Part shown: positions 30,998-39,529 of the stretch, in pieces | Position numbering within the stretch: position 1 is the first letter of the stretch | How the letters are laid out: every line of letters begins with the position of its first letter | Translations under genes and position numbers: made by a program | From: Bradyrhizobium sp. AZCC 2262 | GTDB lineage: Bacteria > Pseudomonadota > Alphaproteobacteria > Rhizobiales > Xanthobacteraceae | NCBI RefSeq assembly: GCF_036924535.1 | Contig: NZ_JAZHRT010000001.1 | Location: 3,224,001 to 3,288,000, forward strand | Length of the DNA stretch: 64,000 nt | Reading direction: 5' to 3' | Notes under the pieces: model-generated | Database searches by the model: none | What the model was told of the DNA's origin: nothing | The model's input: the letters and a program-made list of their open reading frames with translations, nothing else

Positions 30998-31543
30998 ATG
31001 AAACGCTTTTTGATCTTCGCCGCCATCGCGCCGCCACTCGGCTTCGTCGTCGCGTTCTGGGTGATGCTGCAGATTGCCAACTGGCTTGCGGGCAGCCCGA
31101 TCACGTTCGATGTCGCCCAAATCATGATGCTGCCGACGATATATCTGGTCGGGTTGATCCCGGCGCTATTGGCTGGGTGGTTCGACCATGCGCTGGCGAG
31201 GCGCAACGTCTCTTACCGCATCGCGCTCACGGCGCCGTTCGGCTACGCGATCAGCTACCTGCCGCTGGCAGTAGCGTTCTGGATAGGCTTCGGCCATGGG
31301 CCGTATGTCCTGCTGTTCGGCCTCATCGGCGCGGTGCCGTCAGCGGTGTGTTCCTGGCTCGCCGCGGAACGGCAGGCGCCTGACCTTTGTTCCGTCACCA
31401 TGACAGTATTCGCAGCTCTGGCCGGGTGTAGTCCGGGATCGGTTGCTGGAGCGGTCCGGACTGTTGTTCGGCCGCCATCTGCAGTCGCGCCCGCAGGTCG
31501 GCGCTGCACTGCTTCATCTGGTTGCGCAACTCGCGCCGGCTGA
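30998..31543 (+). CDS. Membrane protein of DUF5413-like type with a shifted C-terminus
   Basis: From ATG 30998 the first 130 residues hold four hydrophobic helices (FLIFAAIAPPLGFVVAFWVM, IMMLPTIYLVGLIPALLAGW, YRIALTAPFGYAISYLPLAV, YVLLFGLIGAVPSAVCSWLA). The remaining 50 residues are Ala/Arg/Pro-rich and antisense to the small gene at 31395-31640, so they are probably not native sequence. The true protein may once have ended near residue 135. The DUF assignment is tentative. Confidence 0.7.
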   Translation: MKRFLIFAAIAPPLGFVVAFWVMLQIANWLAGSPITFDVAQIMMLPTIYLVGLIPALLAGWFDHALARRNVSYRIALTAPFGYAISYLPLAVAFWIGFGHGPYVLLFGLIGAVPSAVCSWLAAERQAPDLCSVTMTVFAALAGCSPGSVAGAVRTVVRPPSAVAPAGRRCTASSGCATRAG

Positions 31544-31640
31544 AAGTGGTGAGGGAGTGATCGCTGAGCTGCTGCCAGGCAGCGCGCAGCCACTGTTGCA
31601 TGGCGCGGATATCGGAATCGAGCACCTCAGGCTGGTTCAT
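31395..31640 (-). CDS. Small helical protein of unknown function
   Basis: The 81-residue product has a long amphipathic region (IRAMQQWLRAAWQQLSDHSL, LRNQMKQCSADLRARLQMAA) and a Pro-rich tail. Codon use and composition look coding, while the opposite-strand reading does not. It overlaps the 3' end of the membrane-protein gene by about 150 bases in tail-to-tail fashion. No family was recognised. Confidence 0.65.
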   Translation of the reverse strand: MNQPEVLDSDIRAMQQWLRAAWQQLSDHSLTTFSRRELRNQMKQCSADLRARLQMAAEQQSGPLQQPIPDYTRPELRILSW

Positions 31641-31818
31641 TCCGCCGGAATCTCAAAACGTGATCGCGCCACAATTAGGCCTGATTCTCGCGCCGCCGCC
31701 TACTCCGTAGCAATGCGGACGGCAGGAAAAACCGCTCACATGGAAGCAGGTGGACCTGGAAGCAGGGGAACGTGCGCGCCACATGATCGTTGCAAGGGTG
31801 GCTCCTGGAGAGACCTCG

Positions 31819-32220
31819 ATGTCCCGCAATTCGTCGCTTGTTCTCTTCGTGGCGCTCGCCCTGATCGTCCCCGCCAAGGCATTTGCGCAATTGACGCCGC
31901 CAGCCGGCTCGGCCGGGGCCGGCAATTCGTCGATATCAGGCGTGCCGTTCGGCCCGGCCAATCCCCGCGCGCTCTCCGATCCCAGCGGCATCGGCAACGC
32001 CGCGAGTGTCCCACCGCTGCGTCCCTACACCCCGCCGCCGGTAACTTCCTACGGCGCGGTCGATACGCCATCGCCGCGCGCACGGCTCGCGACATCGCCC
32101 TATACCGGCGCCTCGCAGCGGATCATCAGCGCGCGCCAAGGTCAGCCACGAAAGCCGCCGGGTCGGCGGCGGGCGCGACCCGAGGTGAGCAGCTTCACGG
32201 GGATCTGCCGGGGGTGCTAG
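31819..32220 (+). CDS. Exported Pro/Ser/Gly-rich protein
   Basis: The 133-residue product has a clean signal peptide (MSRNSSLVLFVALALIVPAK, cut near AFAQ) with GGAGAG eight bases before ATG. The mature part is low in hydrophobics and rich in Pro, Ser and Gly (GNSSISGVPFGPANPRALSD, LRPYTPPPVTSYG), with a basic stretch RKPPGRRRARPE and two Cys at the very end. It is probably disordered in the periplasm. Function unknown. Confidence 0.8.
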   Translation: MSRNSSLVLFVALALIVPAKAFAQLTPPAGSAGAGNSSISGVPFGPANPRALSDPSGIGNAASVPPLRPYTPPPVTSYGAVDTPSPRARLATSPYTGASQRIISARQGQPRKPPGRRRARPEVSSFTGICRGC

Positions 32221-32407
32221 CCGTCAAACTGCGATTCACCCCACCAGGAGCGACCACGCAAAAAGACGGGCGTTTCAATGTCCGGCCTTCGCGGGGAACG
32301 ATTTTCTCTTGCCCGACTTATGCAAGGTTAGCTCAGCGGCCAAGCGTGCTGGTCTTGCATCCTGTGATGCCGGGTATCGCGTAACGAATTTTGCCCTCGG
32401 GGCAGGG

Positions 32408-34750
32408 ATGGCGGGAATGAACATCCAGCAACGGACGGCCGAGATTCTTTCCCCGCCAGGCCTGTCCACCACCCCGGAACTCGCTCCAACGCCTCGCGAT
32501 GAAGGGCTGGGCGCGCGCGAAGCGAGGCTGGCTGTCACCTACGAACGCGTTGGCGTGGGCATCGTCGAGGTCGACGAGGCCGGACGGATGCTGCGCGTCA
32601 ACCAGAAGGTCAGCGAGCTGATGGGACACGAGGCGGCCGACCTGCTCGGCCGCTGCATCTTTGACGAGACCTCGCCACAGGACGTCGCGCAGGATCTTGC
32701 GCAGTTCAGGCGGCAGGTCGCGGGCGAAATTGATCGCTACACCATTGAAAAGCGTCTCGCCCGCAGGGACGGCTCATACTTCTGGGCGGAGGTGACGTCC
32801 TCTAGCGTTCGAGATGCGTCGGGAAATTTCCTTTACGCGGTGCGCGTTCAGCATGACATCAGCGCCCGCAAGGAGACCGAACAGGCGCTGGTACGCCGCA
32901 GCGAAGAGCAGGCGGCACTATTCCGGTTCTCCGAAAAGCTCCAATACGCCACGTCACTTCCAGACGTCTACGACGCCGGCCTGGATGCCATCCTCGCCGC
33001 ACTGGCCTGCAAGCGCGCCTCCATTCTGCTGTTTGATAATAGCGACGTGATGCGTTTCGTCGGATGGCGGGGCCTGTCGGACGGCTACCGACGCGCCGTC
33101 GAAGGCCATTCGCCATGGGACAGGGACGAAAGAAATCCGCGTCCGGTCTACTTCGAGGATATCGGCGTTTCGGCTCTTTCGGTTGCGCTCAAGGAAACGA
33201 TTGCGCGAGAACACATTGCAGCGGTCGCTTTCATTCCGATCCTGATCGGCGGCCGGCTCGCCGGAAAATTCATGGCCTATTACGACAGGCCGCATCGCTT
33301 CACCGAACCGGAGATCGACGTCGCGCTGACGCTCGCGCGGCAACTCGGCTTCGGTATCGCGAGGCTGAGGGCGGAACAGGCGCGGAGCGCCGCCGAAGAG
33401 CGTGCGCAGCAGCTCGTGTTCATCGTGGAATCCTCCGATGATGCGATCATCAGTAAGGACCTCGACGGGATCATCCGGACCTGGAACTCAGGCGCCCAGC
33501 GGCTGTTCGGCTATAGCGCCGGCGAGGCCATCGGCAAGCCGGTGACCATTCTTTTCCCGCCAGGATCCGAAGACGAGGAGCCCGGGATCCTGGCGCGTGT
33601 ACGGGATGGTGAACGAATCCACCATTATGAAACTGTTCGCCGGCGGAAGGACGGCAGCCTCCTGGACATTTCGCTGACCGTCTCGCCAGTGCGCGACGGC
33701 GCAGGACGCATCGTCGGCGCATCGAAGATCGCCCGCGACATCACCGATCGCAAGGAAGCCGAACGAAAACTCCGGGAGAGCGAGCAGCGTCTCTCCGAAT
33801 TGCTGGCGGCTATACCGGCGGCGATTTACACGACCGACGCGCAGGGGAAGGTTACCTACTTCAACGAGGCGGCCGCCGAATTCTCCGGCCGGACGCCCGT
33901 GCTCGGCAGTGACGAATGGTGCGTCACGTGGAAGCTGTTCCTGCCGGACGGCACGCCGCTTCCGCACGACCAGTGCCCGATGGCGGTGGCGCTCAAGGAA
34001 GGGCGCGCCGTGCGTGGCGCCGAAGCGGTCGCGGAGCGGCCGGACGGGACGCGGGTGCCCTTCATTCCCTTCCCGACGCCGCTGCGGGACTCTTCCGGCA
34101 AGATCAACGGCGCCATCAACATGCTGGTGGATATCAGTGAACGGCGGCAGGCGGAAACCCAGCAGCGGCTTCTGCTCGATGAACTCAATCACCGCACCAA
34201 GAACAACATGCAGATGCTGCAGTCGCTGCTGTTCTCCGCGGCAAGAACCGCGCACAGCGAGGAGGCGCGGAAGGTCCTGAACGAAGCCAGCGCGCGGATC
34301 GCGGCGATGGCGGCGGCGCAACGCGTGCTGTACGGCCGCAGCGATGCAAGTCGGTTCGATGCGAAAGAATTTCTGCCGGCGGTCTGCCAGACCATCCGGC
34401 AATTGCTGCCGCCGGAGGCGCGCATCGAGTGTGGCGCAGCGCACGGCGTGCTGTCCAACGACGTGGCGATGCCGCTCGCGCTGATACTGAACGAGCTTCT
34501 GACAAACGCCGTTAAGCACGGCATCAAGGATCATGCGAGAGAGTGCGTCCGGGTCAGCTTGACGGAGCATGACGGGCAGCTCGCGCTCTGCGTCGAGGAT
34601 GAGGGCGAGGGGTTCGACCTGGAAGAGGCGCGCAAGAACTCATCCGGACTGCAGCTCGTCCTCGGCCTCGCGCGCCAGCTGCGCGGGACGCTTTGCATCA
34701 CGAAAAATCCGTCGCGGGCGTGCCTCGAGTTCCCCGCTTCAAAAATCTAG
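32408..34750 (+). CDS. PAS-GAF-PAS-PAS sensor histidine kinase of HisKA_2/HWE type
   Basis: The roughly 780-residue soluble kinase has a PAS domain (about 50-160), a GAF domain (about 175-335), two further PAS domains (about 345-460 and 470-590), and a HisKA_2-type core. The phospho-acceptor lies in LLDELNHRTKNNMQMLQSLL, the N box in LILNELLTNAVKHG, and the ATP lid in DEGEGFD and SSGLQLV. Such kinases often serve general-stress or light/redox responses in Alphaproteobacteria. The start could also be ATG 32417. A single-domain response regulator follows after 11 bases. Confidence 0.93.
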   Translation: MAGMNIQQRTAEILSPPGLSTTPELAPTPRDEGLGAREARLAVTYERVGVGIVEVDEAGRMLRVNQKVSELMGHEAADLLGRCIFDETSPQDVAQDLAQFRRQVAGEIDRYTIEKRLARRDGSYFWAEVTSSSVRDASGNFLYAVRVQHDISARKETEQALVRRSEEQAALFRFSEKLQYATSLPDVYDAGLDAILAALACKRASILLFDNSDVMRFVGWRGLSDGYRRAVEGHSPWDRDERNPRPVYFEDIGVSALSVALKETIAREHIAAVAFIPILIGGRLAGKFMAYYDRPHRFTEPEIDVALTLARQLGFGIARLRAEQARSAAEERAQQLVFIVESSDDAIISKDLDGIIRTWNSGAQRLFGYSAGEAIGKPVTILFPPGSEDEEPGILARVRDGERIHHYETVRRRKDGSLLDISLTVSPVRDGAGRIVGASKIARDITDRKEAERKLRESEQRLSELLAAIPAAIYTTDAQGKVTYFNEAAAEFSGRTPVLGSDEWCVTWKLFLPDGTPLPHDQCPMAVALKEGRAVRGAEAVAERPDGTRVPFIPFPTPLRDSSGKINGAINMLVDISERRQAETQQRLLLDELNHRTKNNMQMLQSLLFSAARTAHSEEARKVLNEASARIAAMAAAQRVLYGRSDASRFDAKEFLPAVCQTIRQLLPPEARIECGAAHGVLSNDVAMPLALILNELLTNAVKHGIKDHARECVRVSLTEHDGQLALCVEDEGEGFDLEEARKNSSGLQLVLGLARQLRGTLCITKNPSRACLEFPASKI

Positions 34751-34761
34751 GGCGGTCATCG

Positions 34762-35241
34762 ATGACGCCACAGCACAGCGCAGGGCATTTCGCGCCGCCG
34801 TCCGGGCCGGACCGCAACCGGCCGCTGCCCGCTGAAGAGGCCCGACGGATGGAAGACAAGCAGGGCCCGCTGCGCGTTCTCGTCGTCGAGGATGATTTTC
34901 TCATCGCCATGCAAACCGAAGTCGCGCTGACCACGGCCGGCTTCGAGGTCGTCGGCCCGGCCACGACCGCCGAGGAAGCCGTCGCGCTGGCCGGCGAGGC
35001 GCAGCCGGCGCTCGCCGTGATGGACATTCGTCTCGCCAGCACCCGCGATGGCATCGATGCCGCACGGCAATTGTATCAGGACTTCGCCATTCGCTGCATC
35101 TTTGCGACCGCGCATGACGATGCCCACACGCGCGGACGCGCCGAACCCTATGCCCCGCTCGGATGGCTGCCGAAGCCGTACACCATGGCGTCGCTTGTCG
35201 CGGTGGTTGCCGAAGCTGTCGCGATGCTGCGCCGGCCGTAG
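34762..35241 (+). CDS. Single-domain response regulator
   Basis: The product (159 residues from ATG 34762, or 130 from ATG 34849 with GAAGAGG eight bases upstream) is one receiver domain. Conserved residues are visible: acidic pair in VLVVEDDF, phospho-acceptor Asp in AVMDIRL, Thr in FATAHDD and Lys in WLPKPYT. It has no output domain, so it likely passes phosphate on or binds a partner. The upstream kinase is its obvious cognate. It is convergent with a small exported protein two bases away. Confidence 0.93.
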   Translation: MTPQHSAGHFAPPSGPDRNRPLPAEEARRMEDKQGPLRVLVVEDDFLIAMQTEVALTTAGFEVVGPATTAEEAVALAGEAQPALAVMDIRLASTRDGIDAARQLYQDFAIRCIFATAHDDAHTRGRAEPYAPLGWLPKPYTMASLVAVVAEAVAMLRRP

Positions 35242-35242
35242 C

Positions 35243-35653
35243 TCAGTCCCGATAGTAGTACCGGCCCCGCGGCGGGCGTTGGTAGTACCCGTCGCCGTAA
35301 TATTGTTGACGCCCCTGCTGATATTGCGGCGGCACCATCCCGTTCGGGTAACATTGGCCATCCCTGACGTCGACGTCGGCGCCATTCCCGCACGGAACGG
35401 GGTAACGGCCGCCGCGATAGTAACGCGGATATTGCCGTGCAGCCTGATCTTGCGGCGCCAGATAGCCGTTCGGATAGCAGAGGCCATCTCGCGCGCTGAC
35501 ATCCCAGCCGTGGCCGCATGGCGGCGGATGGACGGGTACACCGTATTGCACGGTTTGAGGCAACACAGGTGCAGCAAAGTCAGGTGCAACGGCGCTTCCG
35601 GGCACCATGCTCAACTGAACAGCCAGTGCTGCGGCGGCAATGCTGACGATCAT
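35243..35653 (-). CDS. Exported Tyr-rich protein with paired CG(H/N)G-CYPNG repeats (paralogue 1)
   Basis: The 136-residue product has an N-terminal signal (MIVSIAAAALAVQLSMVPGS). Two copies of a 25-residue motif follow: PPCGHGWDVSARDGLCYPNG and PVPCGNGADVDVRDGQCYPN. The tail is Tyr/Arg/Gln-rich (RQQYYGDGYYQRPPRGRYYY). Each motif likely closes by one disulfide. GGAG lies eight bases upstream of ATG. The next gene on the same strand is a clear paralogue. Function unknown. Confidence 0.82.
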   Translation of the reverse strand: MIVSIAAAALAVQLSMVPGSAVAPDFAAPVLPQTVQYGVPVHPPPCGHGWDVSARDGLCYPNGYLAPQDQAARQYPRYYRGGRYPVPCGNGADVDVRDGQCYPNGMVPPQYQQGRQQYYGDGYYQRPPRGRYYYRD

Positions 35654-35870
35654 GTTCTTTCTCCGATCAAACCAGAAGCTGCCGGCGTTTCCGCGACACG
35701 CCGACCGGTCGCCCGATCAGGATCGAGGGCTGCTGTTGCATTGATGCAAATATATCAAAACATGCCCTGAATATCCGATGAACGCATTTCAAGTATCGGA
35801 AGCGCAAATCCCTGCAACGGTCGCTAAGAGAGAGCCGCTACTCGGCGAACAGATGTTCAGCGTCGCCGCG

Positions 35871-36248
35871 CTATCGCATTTCGAAGTAACCGTTTCGTCG
35901 ATAGTGATAGCCCGGGCGGCCTTCCTGATACTGCCGTGGTACCGCGCCCGTCGGGTAGCAGAGCCCATCGCGAATATCGACGTCTGCGCCGTGACCGCAC
36001 GGGACCGGCCGCCGGCCGCCGCCGTACTCAAGGGGATAATAGCGGCCCGATTGAAATTGCGGCGGCACCATCCCGTTCGGGTAGCACTTGCCGTCTCGCT
36101 CATCGACATCGTAGCCGTGGCCGCACGGCGGTGGATGGCCGTGACGGCGGTACCGGATTTCCTGCGCCAGGGGGATGCTTTCGTTCACCGGGTGGGCCGG
36201 TACCCCCAATTGTAGCGCGAGGGCTACGCCGGCAATGCTGGCGAACAT
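35871..36248 (-). CDS. Exported protein with paired CGHG-CYPNG repeats (paralogue 2)
   Basis: The 125-residue product begins with a short signal-like stretch (MFASIAGVALALQLGVPAHP). It carries PPPCGHGYDVDERDGKCYPN and PVPCGHGADVDIRDGLCYPT, matching the neighbour at 35243-35653, and the middle reads MVPPQFQSGRYY against MVPPQYQQGRQQ in the neighbour. GGAGG lies nine bases before ATG. The pair arose by tandem gene duplication. Confidence 0.82.
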   Translation of the reverse strand: MFASIAGVALALQLGVPAHPVNESIPLAQEIRYRRHGHPPPCGHGYDVDERDGKCYPNGMVPPQFQSGRYYPLEYGGGRRPVPCGHGADVDIRDGLCYPTGAVPRQYQEGRPGYHYRRNGYFEMR

Positions 36249-36614
36249 CTTTCGGTCCCTCCAGTGAACACGGAATCTCCCCTGCGGCCGATGTCCGCTA
36301 CGGACAATGGCTGCGGGGATTATACGTTTCCATATCGATGCCGTGTGTGCCGTCGGGAAGGCCAGCCCGCGAAATCAGGACATCCCTTCAAGCGCGACGT
36401 TCCTGCGGCAGCCGGCAATGCCGACACAGTCATAGACCATCGCGCAATGGCGGCTGGACGGGCAATTCACCGCCCCCCCAGGCGTGCAAACCAAAGGCCG
36501 CCCGGAGGCGGCCTGATTTAAGCTCGGGAAGCGGGGAGGGCGACAACAGGCCGCCTGCGTCCGGCTGACGCACTGAGGCAACGCCTGCGGCGCTCGAGGC
36601 GAAAAGCTGCGAGC
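36249..36614. other. Gene-poor stretch with a hairpin at 36495-36514
   Basis: Besides the perfect stem AGGCCGCC/GGCGGCCT with loop CGGA (36495-36514), which may end the minus-strand 28-residue gene at 36615, no gene is convincing. Minus-strand Cys-rich text (GCRRNVALEGMS) and plus-strand readings are open but have no supported start. Confidence 0.4.
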
Positions 36615-36701
36615 CTAGCCCGCGCGGTAGGCATCCAGTGCATGGGCGGCGAATATGCCCACGCTGATCAGGGCGAGGATAGCGGCTGAGAGTTCGATCA
36701 T
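36615..36701 (-). CDS. 28-residue single-pass membrane microprotein
   Basis: The ORF encodes MIELSAAILALISVGIFAAH followed by ALDAYRAG. One hydrophobic helix spans nearly the whole protein, with a short polar C-terminus. Support comes from a near-perfect ribosome site, GGGAGG seven bases before ATG, and clean composition. No function is known. Confidence 0.6.
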   Translation of the reverse strand: MIELSAAILALISVGIFAAHALDAYRAG

Positions 36702-36947
36702 TGACCGGCCTCCCGCTCGTGGATTGTCGCCAGGAATCTGCTGCCTGACTGATTCCAAATGAAATCGAAGAAGAACTGCATGCTGGCCGTCCCTGTTTTA
36801 TTGACAACCAGGTACGCAGCTCTTTGTTTCAGGACGTTTTCGTCGGCTCGGGAAAATGGTTTCGTCGGGACGTTGGCGGCAACTGAATGATGACAATTTC
36901 GCGGCGGGAGTGCATGCTTTTTGTGACACCAGCGGAGTGATTCGGTC

Positions 36948-37052
36948 ATGCTGGAAGCCATCGTATTGTTGCTGGGCGTGAGCACGTGCGCCCTGATCCT
37001 CATTGCCTTCTGGGGCCTCGACCTGCTCGGGATGCGTCGTCGCAGAGGATAG
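36948..37052 (+). CDS. 34-residue single-pass membrane microprotein
   Basis: The ORF encodes MLEAIVLLLGVSTCALILIA then FWGLDLLGMRRRRG. A single hydrophobic helix is followed by a positively charged tail, fitting a cytoplasmic C-terminus. GGAG lies ten bases before ATG. Like the 28-residue gene on the other side of the same intergenic region, it lies next to the GAAAATGGTTTCGTCGGG element. Confidence 0.6.
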   Translation: MLEAIVLLLGVSTCALILIAFWGLDLLGMRRRRG

Positions 37053-37177
37053 CGTGGTTCTGGTTCAGTGCGGATCGTTGCCGCGAGTAGCGCCGGCACG
37101 AGGTTGTCACGCGCCTCTGAGGTGTGACCCGTCAGCCATGCCTTTCGGGCTGGACGGCTTGTCATGGCGGGGATTTT

Positions 37178-37225
37178 TCTGCCGCAAGCACAGGCCGGTC
37201 ACCAGGTGGTCACCGCCCTAAAGCA
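37178..37225 (+). pseudogene. 48-bp duplicated fragment of the 1901-2410 gene
   Basis: Bases 37178-37225 match 2071-2118 at 45 of 48 positions, including ggtcaccgccctaaagca. In the source gene this encodes part of the linker and coiled coil. No start, frame or flanking similarity is kept here, so it is a remnant of a decayed paralogue or a small transposed piece. Confidence 0.7.
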
Positions 37226-37252
37226 GAAAATACAGGCTTCGCGCCGCCACCA

Positions 37253-37486
37253 TCAGTGCCAATGGCGGCGGTGATGACGATGGCCCCCGTAGTGACGATG
37301 TCCCGTTCGCCACCAACCATAGCTCGTGTAGGGGTTTCCGCGACCGTAGTTCTGGCAATTTGCGTTCGGATAGAACTGGGCGCACCAGCCCGGATTGGTA
37401 ATGACGTGCTGCGCCGATGCCGGGCTGGCGAGCGCGGACAGGAACGATAAGGCAACAGCGCCAAGCAAGATCGTTGGTCTCGTCAT
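37253..37486 (-). CDS. Small exported His-rich protein
   Basis: The 77-residue product has a signal peptide (MTRPTILLGAVALSFLSALA, cut near ASA) and a short mature part with WCAQFYPNANCQNYGRGNPY (two Cys). It ends in a His/Arg cluster (GHRHYGGHRHHRRHWH) that could bind metal. The AAGG ribosome site is modest. It belongs to a common type of tiny exported rhizobial protein. Function unknown. Confidence 0.8.
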   Translation of the reverse strand: MTRPTILLGAVALSFLSALASPASAQHVITNPGWCAQFYPNANCQNYGRGNPYTSYGWWRTGHRHYGGHRHHRRHWH

Positions 37487-37704
37487 CGCAGCCTTGCCTG
37501 TTTCCTGTTTGCGACTTTAACGGCGATTGGTCGTAAGGGTTCCTGTTCTCCATGGACGCCCGGGGACTCGATCGGATTGCGTGACGCCGGCCCTTTGCTT
37601 TTTCACCGAGCGCACGAAGCCTGCGACTCGCCGCGGCGTTCACTGTGGAGCGCGGAAGCAAAGCCGACCCGCACGGCTCCAATCGGCCGCTGCATTATCG
37701 ACTT

Positions 37705-37896
37705 CTAGGAATCGCCTGGATGAGGCTCAGTACGTCGGCTCGCGCTAACCGGGCTGCCATCGACATCATCCATAGCATCGCAAATTGCTTCCGGGATCTC
37801 ACGCCTTTCAGGCGGCGAGATCAAAAGTTGCCTTCGCATTTCTGCGAGGCGGGCACGGCAGTATTCGCGGTAGAGGAGGTCGAATAAAGCGGGCAT
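37705..37896 (-). CDS. Small basic protein of unknown function
   Basis: The 63-codon ORF starts with MPALFDLLYREYCRARLAEM followed by RRQLL, an amphipathic basic helix, and ends with a flexible polar tail. The N-terminal pattern recalls small Bradyrhizobium proteins I have seen, but no family is named. A CRP-type palindrome lies about 80 bases upstream. The ribosome site is weak. Confidence 0.55.
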   Translation of the reverse strand: MPALFDLLYREYCRARLAEMRRQLLISPPERREIPEAICDAMDDVDGSPVSASRRTEPHPGDS

Positions 37897-37967
37897 GATC
37901 TAATCTCGTTGTTTGGAGTTGATCTGCACCATCAACTCCAAACTATCATCTATCGCAGGCTCCAAGT

Positions 37968-37983
37968 TGTGATCTAGATCACA
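37968..37983. promoter_or_regulatory. CRP/FNR-type palindrome TGTGATCTAGATCACA (copy 2 of 3)
   Basis: The site is a perfect 16-bp palindrome matching the E. coli CRP core TGTGA-N6-TCACA. It lies about 80 bases upstream of the minus-strand 63-codon gene and 170 bases upstream of the Spy/CpxP-like gene. Related sites are at 27581 and 56371. Confidence 0.6.
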
Positions 37984-38145
37984 GCCTGTCGCGGACTTTC
38001 ATTCCGAAGGAAAAACAGGCGGGGATGATTGGGGAGGGTGGCTCGGTTATTTCGCGTGAACCAGCCTTGGTTGGTTCCCCTCCGGAACTTTTGGTTCCAT
38101 CGGGCGTTCTTGTCTCGCAGAAATCGGCGGCGCCGGGAGCGTGCC

Positions 38146-39375
38146 ATGTCGAAATTCCCTGTTGGAATCCTCGTTCTTGGAGTGTCCTGTTTGTTTCTGG
38201 CCACCGAGCCGTCGAGCACCGCTCAGGCAAGAGGCCTGCACATTCGGATTGGCGGCGGCCCCATCGGCATCGTGAGATCCATTGCCTCGCTGCCTTTCCG
38301 AGGCCTGCATGGCCGTCGCGGCGAGCGCGTCAGAATGGCAAACCTTCATGACGAGGCGACCGGCGCGGTGCCGCGCGCCGATGTCACCCGCGGCGCCGAC
38401 TGGGTCACGAAGCCGGTGGCGCGGGTGCAGGTGGGAGCCGCCGCCGCGCTGGCGGGCTGGCACGGCCGCCGTGGCGCGAGCGGGTGGTGGCAGCATGGCG
38501 ATGGCGGGTATGGATGGGTGGGCCCGTTGTTTTGGCCGTTCGCCTATTACGATATCTACGACTACACGGTCTGGGGCGACGGCATCGGCTTCTGGGGCTA
38601 TGGCTATCGCGATATCTATGCCGCGATATTCACGCCCTATGGCTATGAGGACCTCACCCGCTATATGGCGCCCCCGCGCAATCGGCGGCATGGCAGGCTC
38701 CCTTCGCTCGCACAAATCTGTGGCGATGACGCAAGCGAGTTTGCCGGTCTTCCGATCAAACAGATCCGGCAGGCGATCCTGTTGAGCGAGGAGCAGCGCG
38801 CGGCGCTCGACGATCTTGCCAACGCGTCAGTCCAGGCCGCCCAGATCATCCGCGCGGCCTGCCCGGCCGAGGTTGCGTTAACGCCGTCTGGCAGACTCGC
38901 CGCGATGCAACAGCGCCTGGAGGCGATGAAATCCGCGATCTCAAGTGTAACGACGCCATTCGAGACATTCTACGAACTGTTGGACAACGACCAGAAGGGC
39001 AAGCTCGTCGAGGTGTCCGGTCAGCGCGCGCCATTTGCGCCCAAGGTTCCCGCCGCTCAGAGCTGCGCGCCGCCCGAGGTGCTGCCATGGCCCGGCAGCG
39101 AGATCGAGGCGAGGCTGCATCTGAACGACTCACAACGTGGGGGACTGGACGCGCTTCAGCGGATGAGCGTGCTCGCCAGGAACACGCTGAATTTCAATTG
39201 CCAGCCGGACGAGAACCTCGCTCCGCCCGACCGGCTTGCGACAGCCGATACAAGGCTCGACGCCATGCTGGACGCGATCAAGCTGCTGCGGCCGGCCCTG
39301 GACGATTTCCTTGCGACGCTGAGCGACGAGCAAAAGGCTCAATTCGAGACCATCGGGGCAAAGCGCACGAGCTGA
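38146..39375 (+). CDS. Exported Spy/CpxP-like protein with LxxxQ repeats
   Basis: The 409-residue product has a signal peptide (MSKFPVGILVLGVSCLFLAT, cut near AQA). Its first half is Gly/Arg/Tyr/Trp-rich (GWVGPLFWPFAYYDIYDYTV). The second half has four helical units, each with an LxxxQ turn: LSEEQRAAL, LDNDQKGKL, LNDSQRGGL and LSDEQKAQF. These resemble the LTxxQ motif of Spy/CpxP envelope chaperones. GGGAG lies seven bases before ATG. It probably responds to envelope stress. A plus-strand terminator follows. Confidence 0.85.
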   Translation: MSKFPVGILVLGVSCLFLATEPSSTAQARGLHIRIGGGPIGIVRSIASLPFRGLHGRRGERVRMANLHDEATGAVPRADVTRGADWVTKPVARVQVGAAAALAGWHGRRGASGWWQHGDGGYGWVGPLFWPFAYYDIYDYTVWGDGIGFWGYGYRDIYAAIFTPYGYEDLTRYMAPPRNRRHGRLPSLAQICGDDASEFAGLPIKQIRQAILLSEEQRAALDDLANASVQAAQIIRAACPAEVALTPSGRLAAMQQRLEAMKSAISSVTTPFETFYELLDNDQKGKLVEVSGQRAPFAPKVPAAQSCAPPEVLPWPGSEIEARLHLNDSQRGGLDALQRMSVLARNTLNFNCQPDENLAPPDRLATADTRLDAMLDAIKLLRPALDDFLATLSDEQKAQFETIGAKRTS

Positions 39376-39417
39376 CGGATCAGCCGGTAATGATCTCTTA
39401 AGGCCTAAGGCCAGGTA

Positions 39418-39450
39418 GCCGTCGCTAAATCGTTATAGCGGCGGCTTTTT
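39418..39450 (+). terminator. Intrinsic terminator of the Spy/CpxP-like gene
   Basis: The stem GCCGTCGCTA/TAGCGGCGGC (one T-G pair) encloses an eight-base loop and is followed by TTTTT. It lies 43 bases past the stop codon at 39375. Confidence 0.85.
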
Positions 39451-39454
39451 GCCA

Positions 39455-39498
39455 CCAAACTGCCACCAGTTTGGCCGACGAATCGCGCGTGTTAGAAT
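39455..39498 (+). promoter_or_regulatory. Promoter and palindrome of the cold-shock gene
   Basis: The perfect palindrome CCAAACTG-CCAC-CAGTTTGG (39455-39474) overlaps a possible -35 TTGGCC (39471-39476). TAGAAT (39493-39498) is a good -10 after 16 bases. The predicted start near 39505 leaves a short 25-base leader before the GTG start. Confidence 0.5.
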
Positions 39499-39529
39499 TC
39501 CACCTTTTTCATTCGCGGGAGATACTGAA

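Noticed and set aside
36264..36521. Cys-containing plus-strand ORF after the CGHG paralogues
   Set aside because: It has a GTG start without a ribosome site, low-quality composition and no family; it may be noise.
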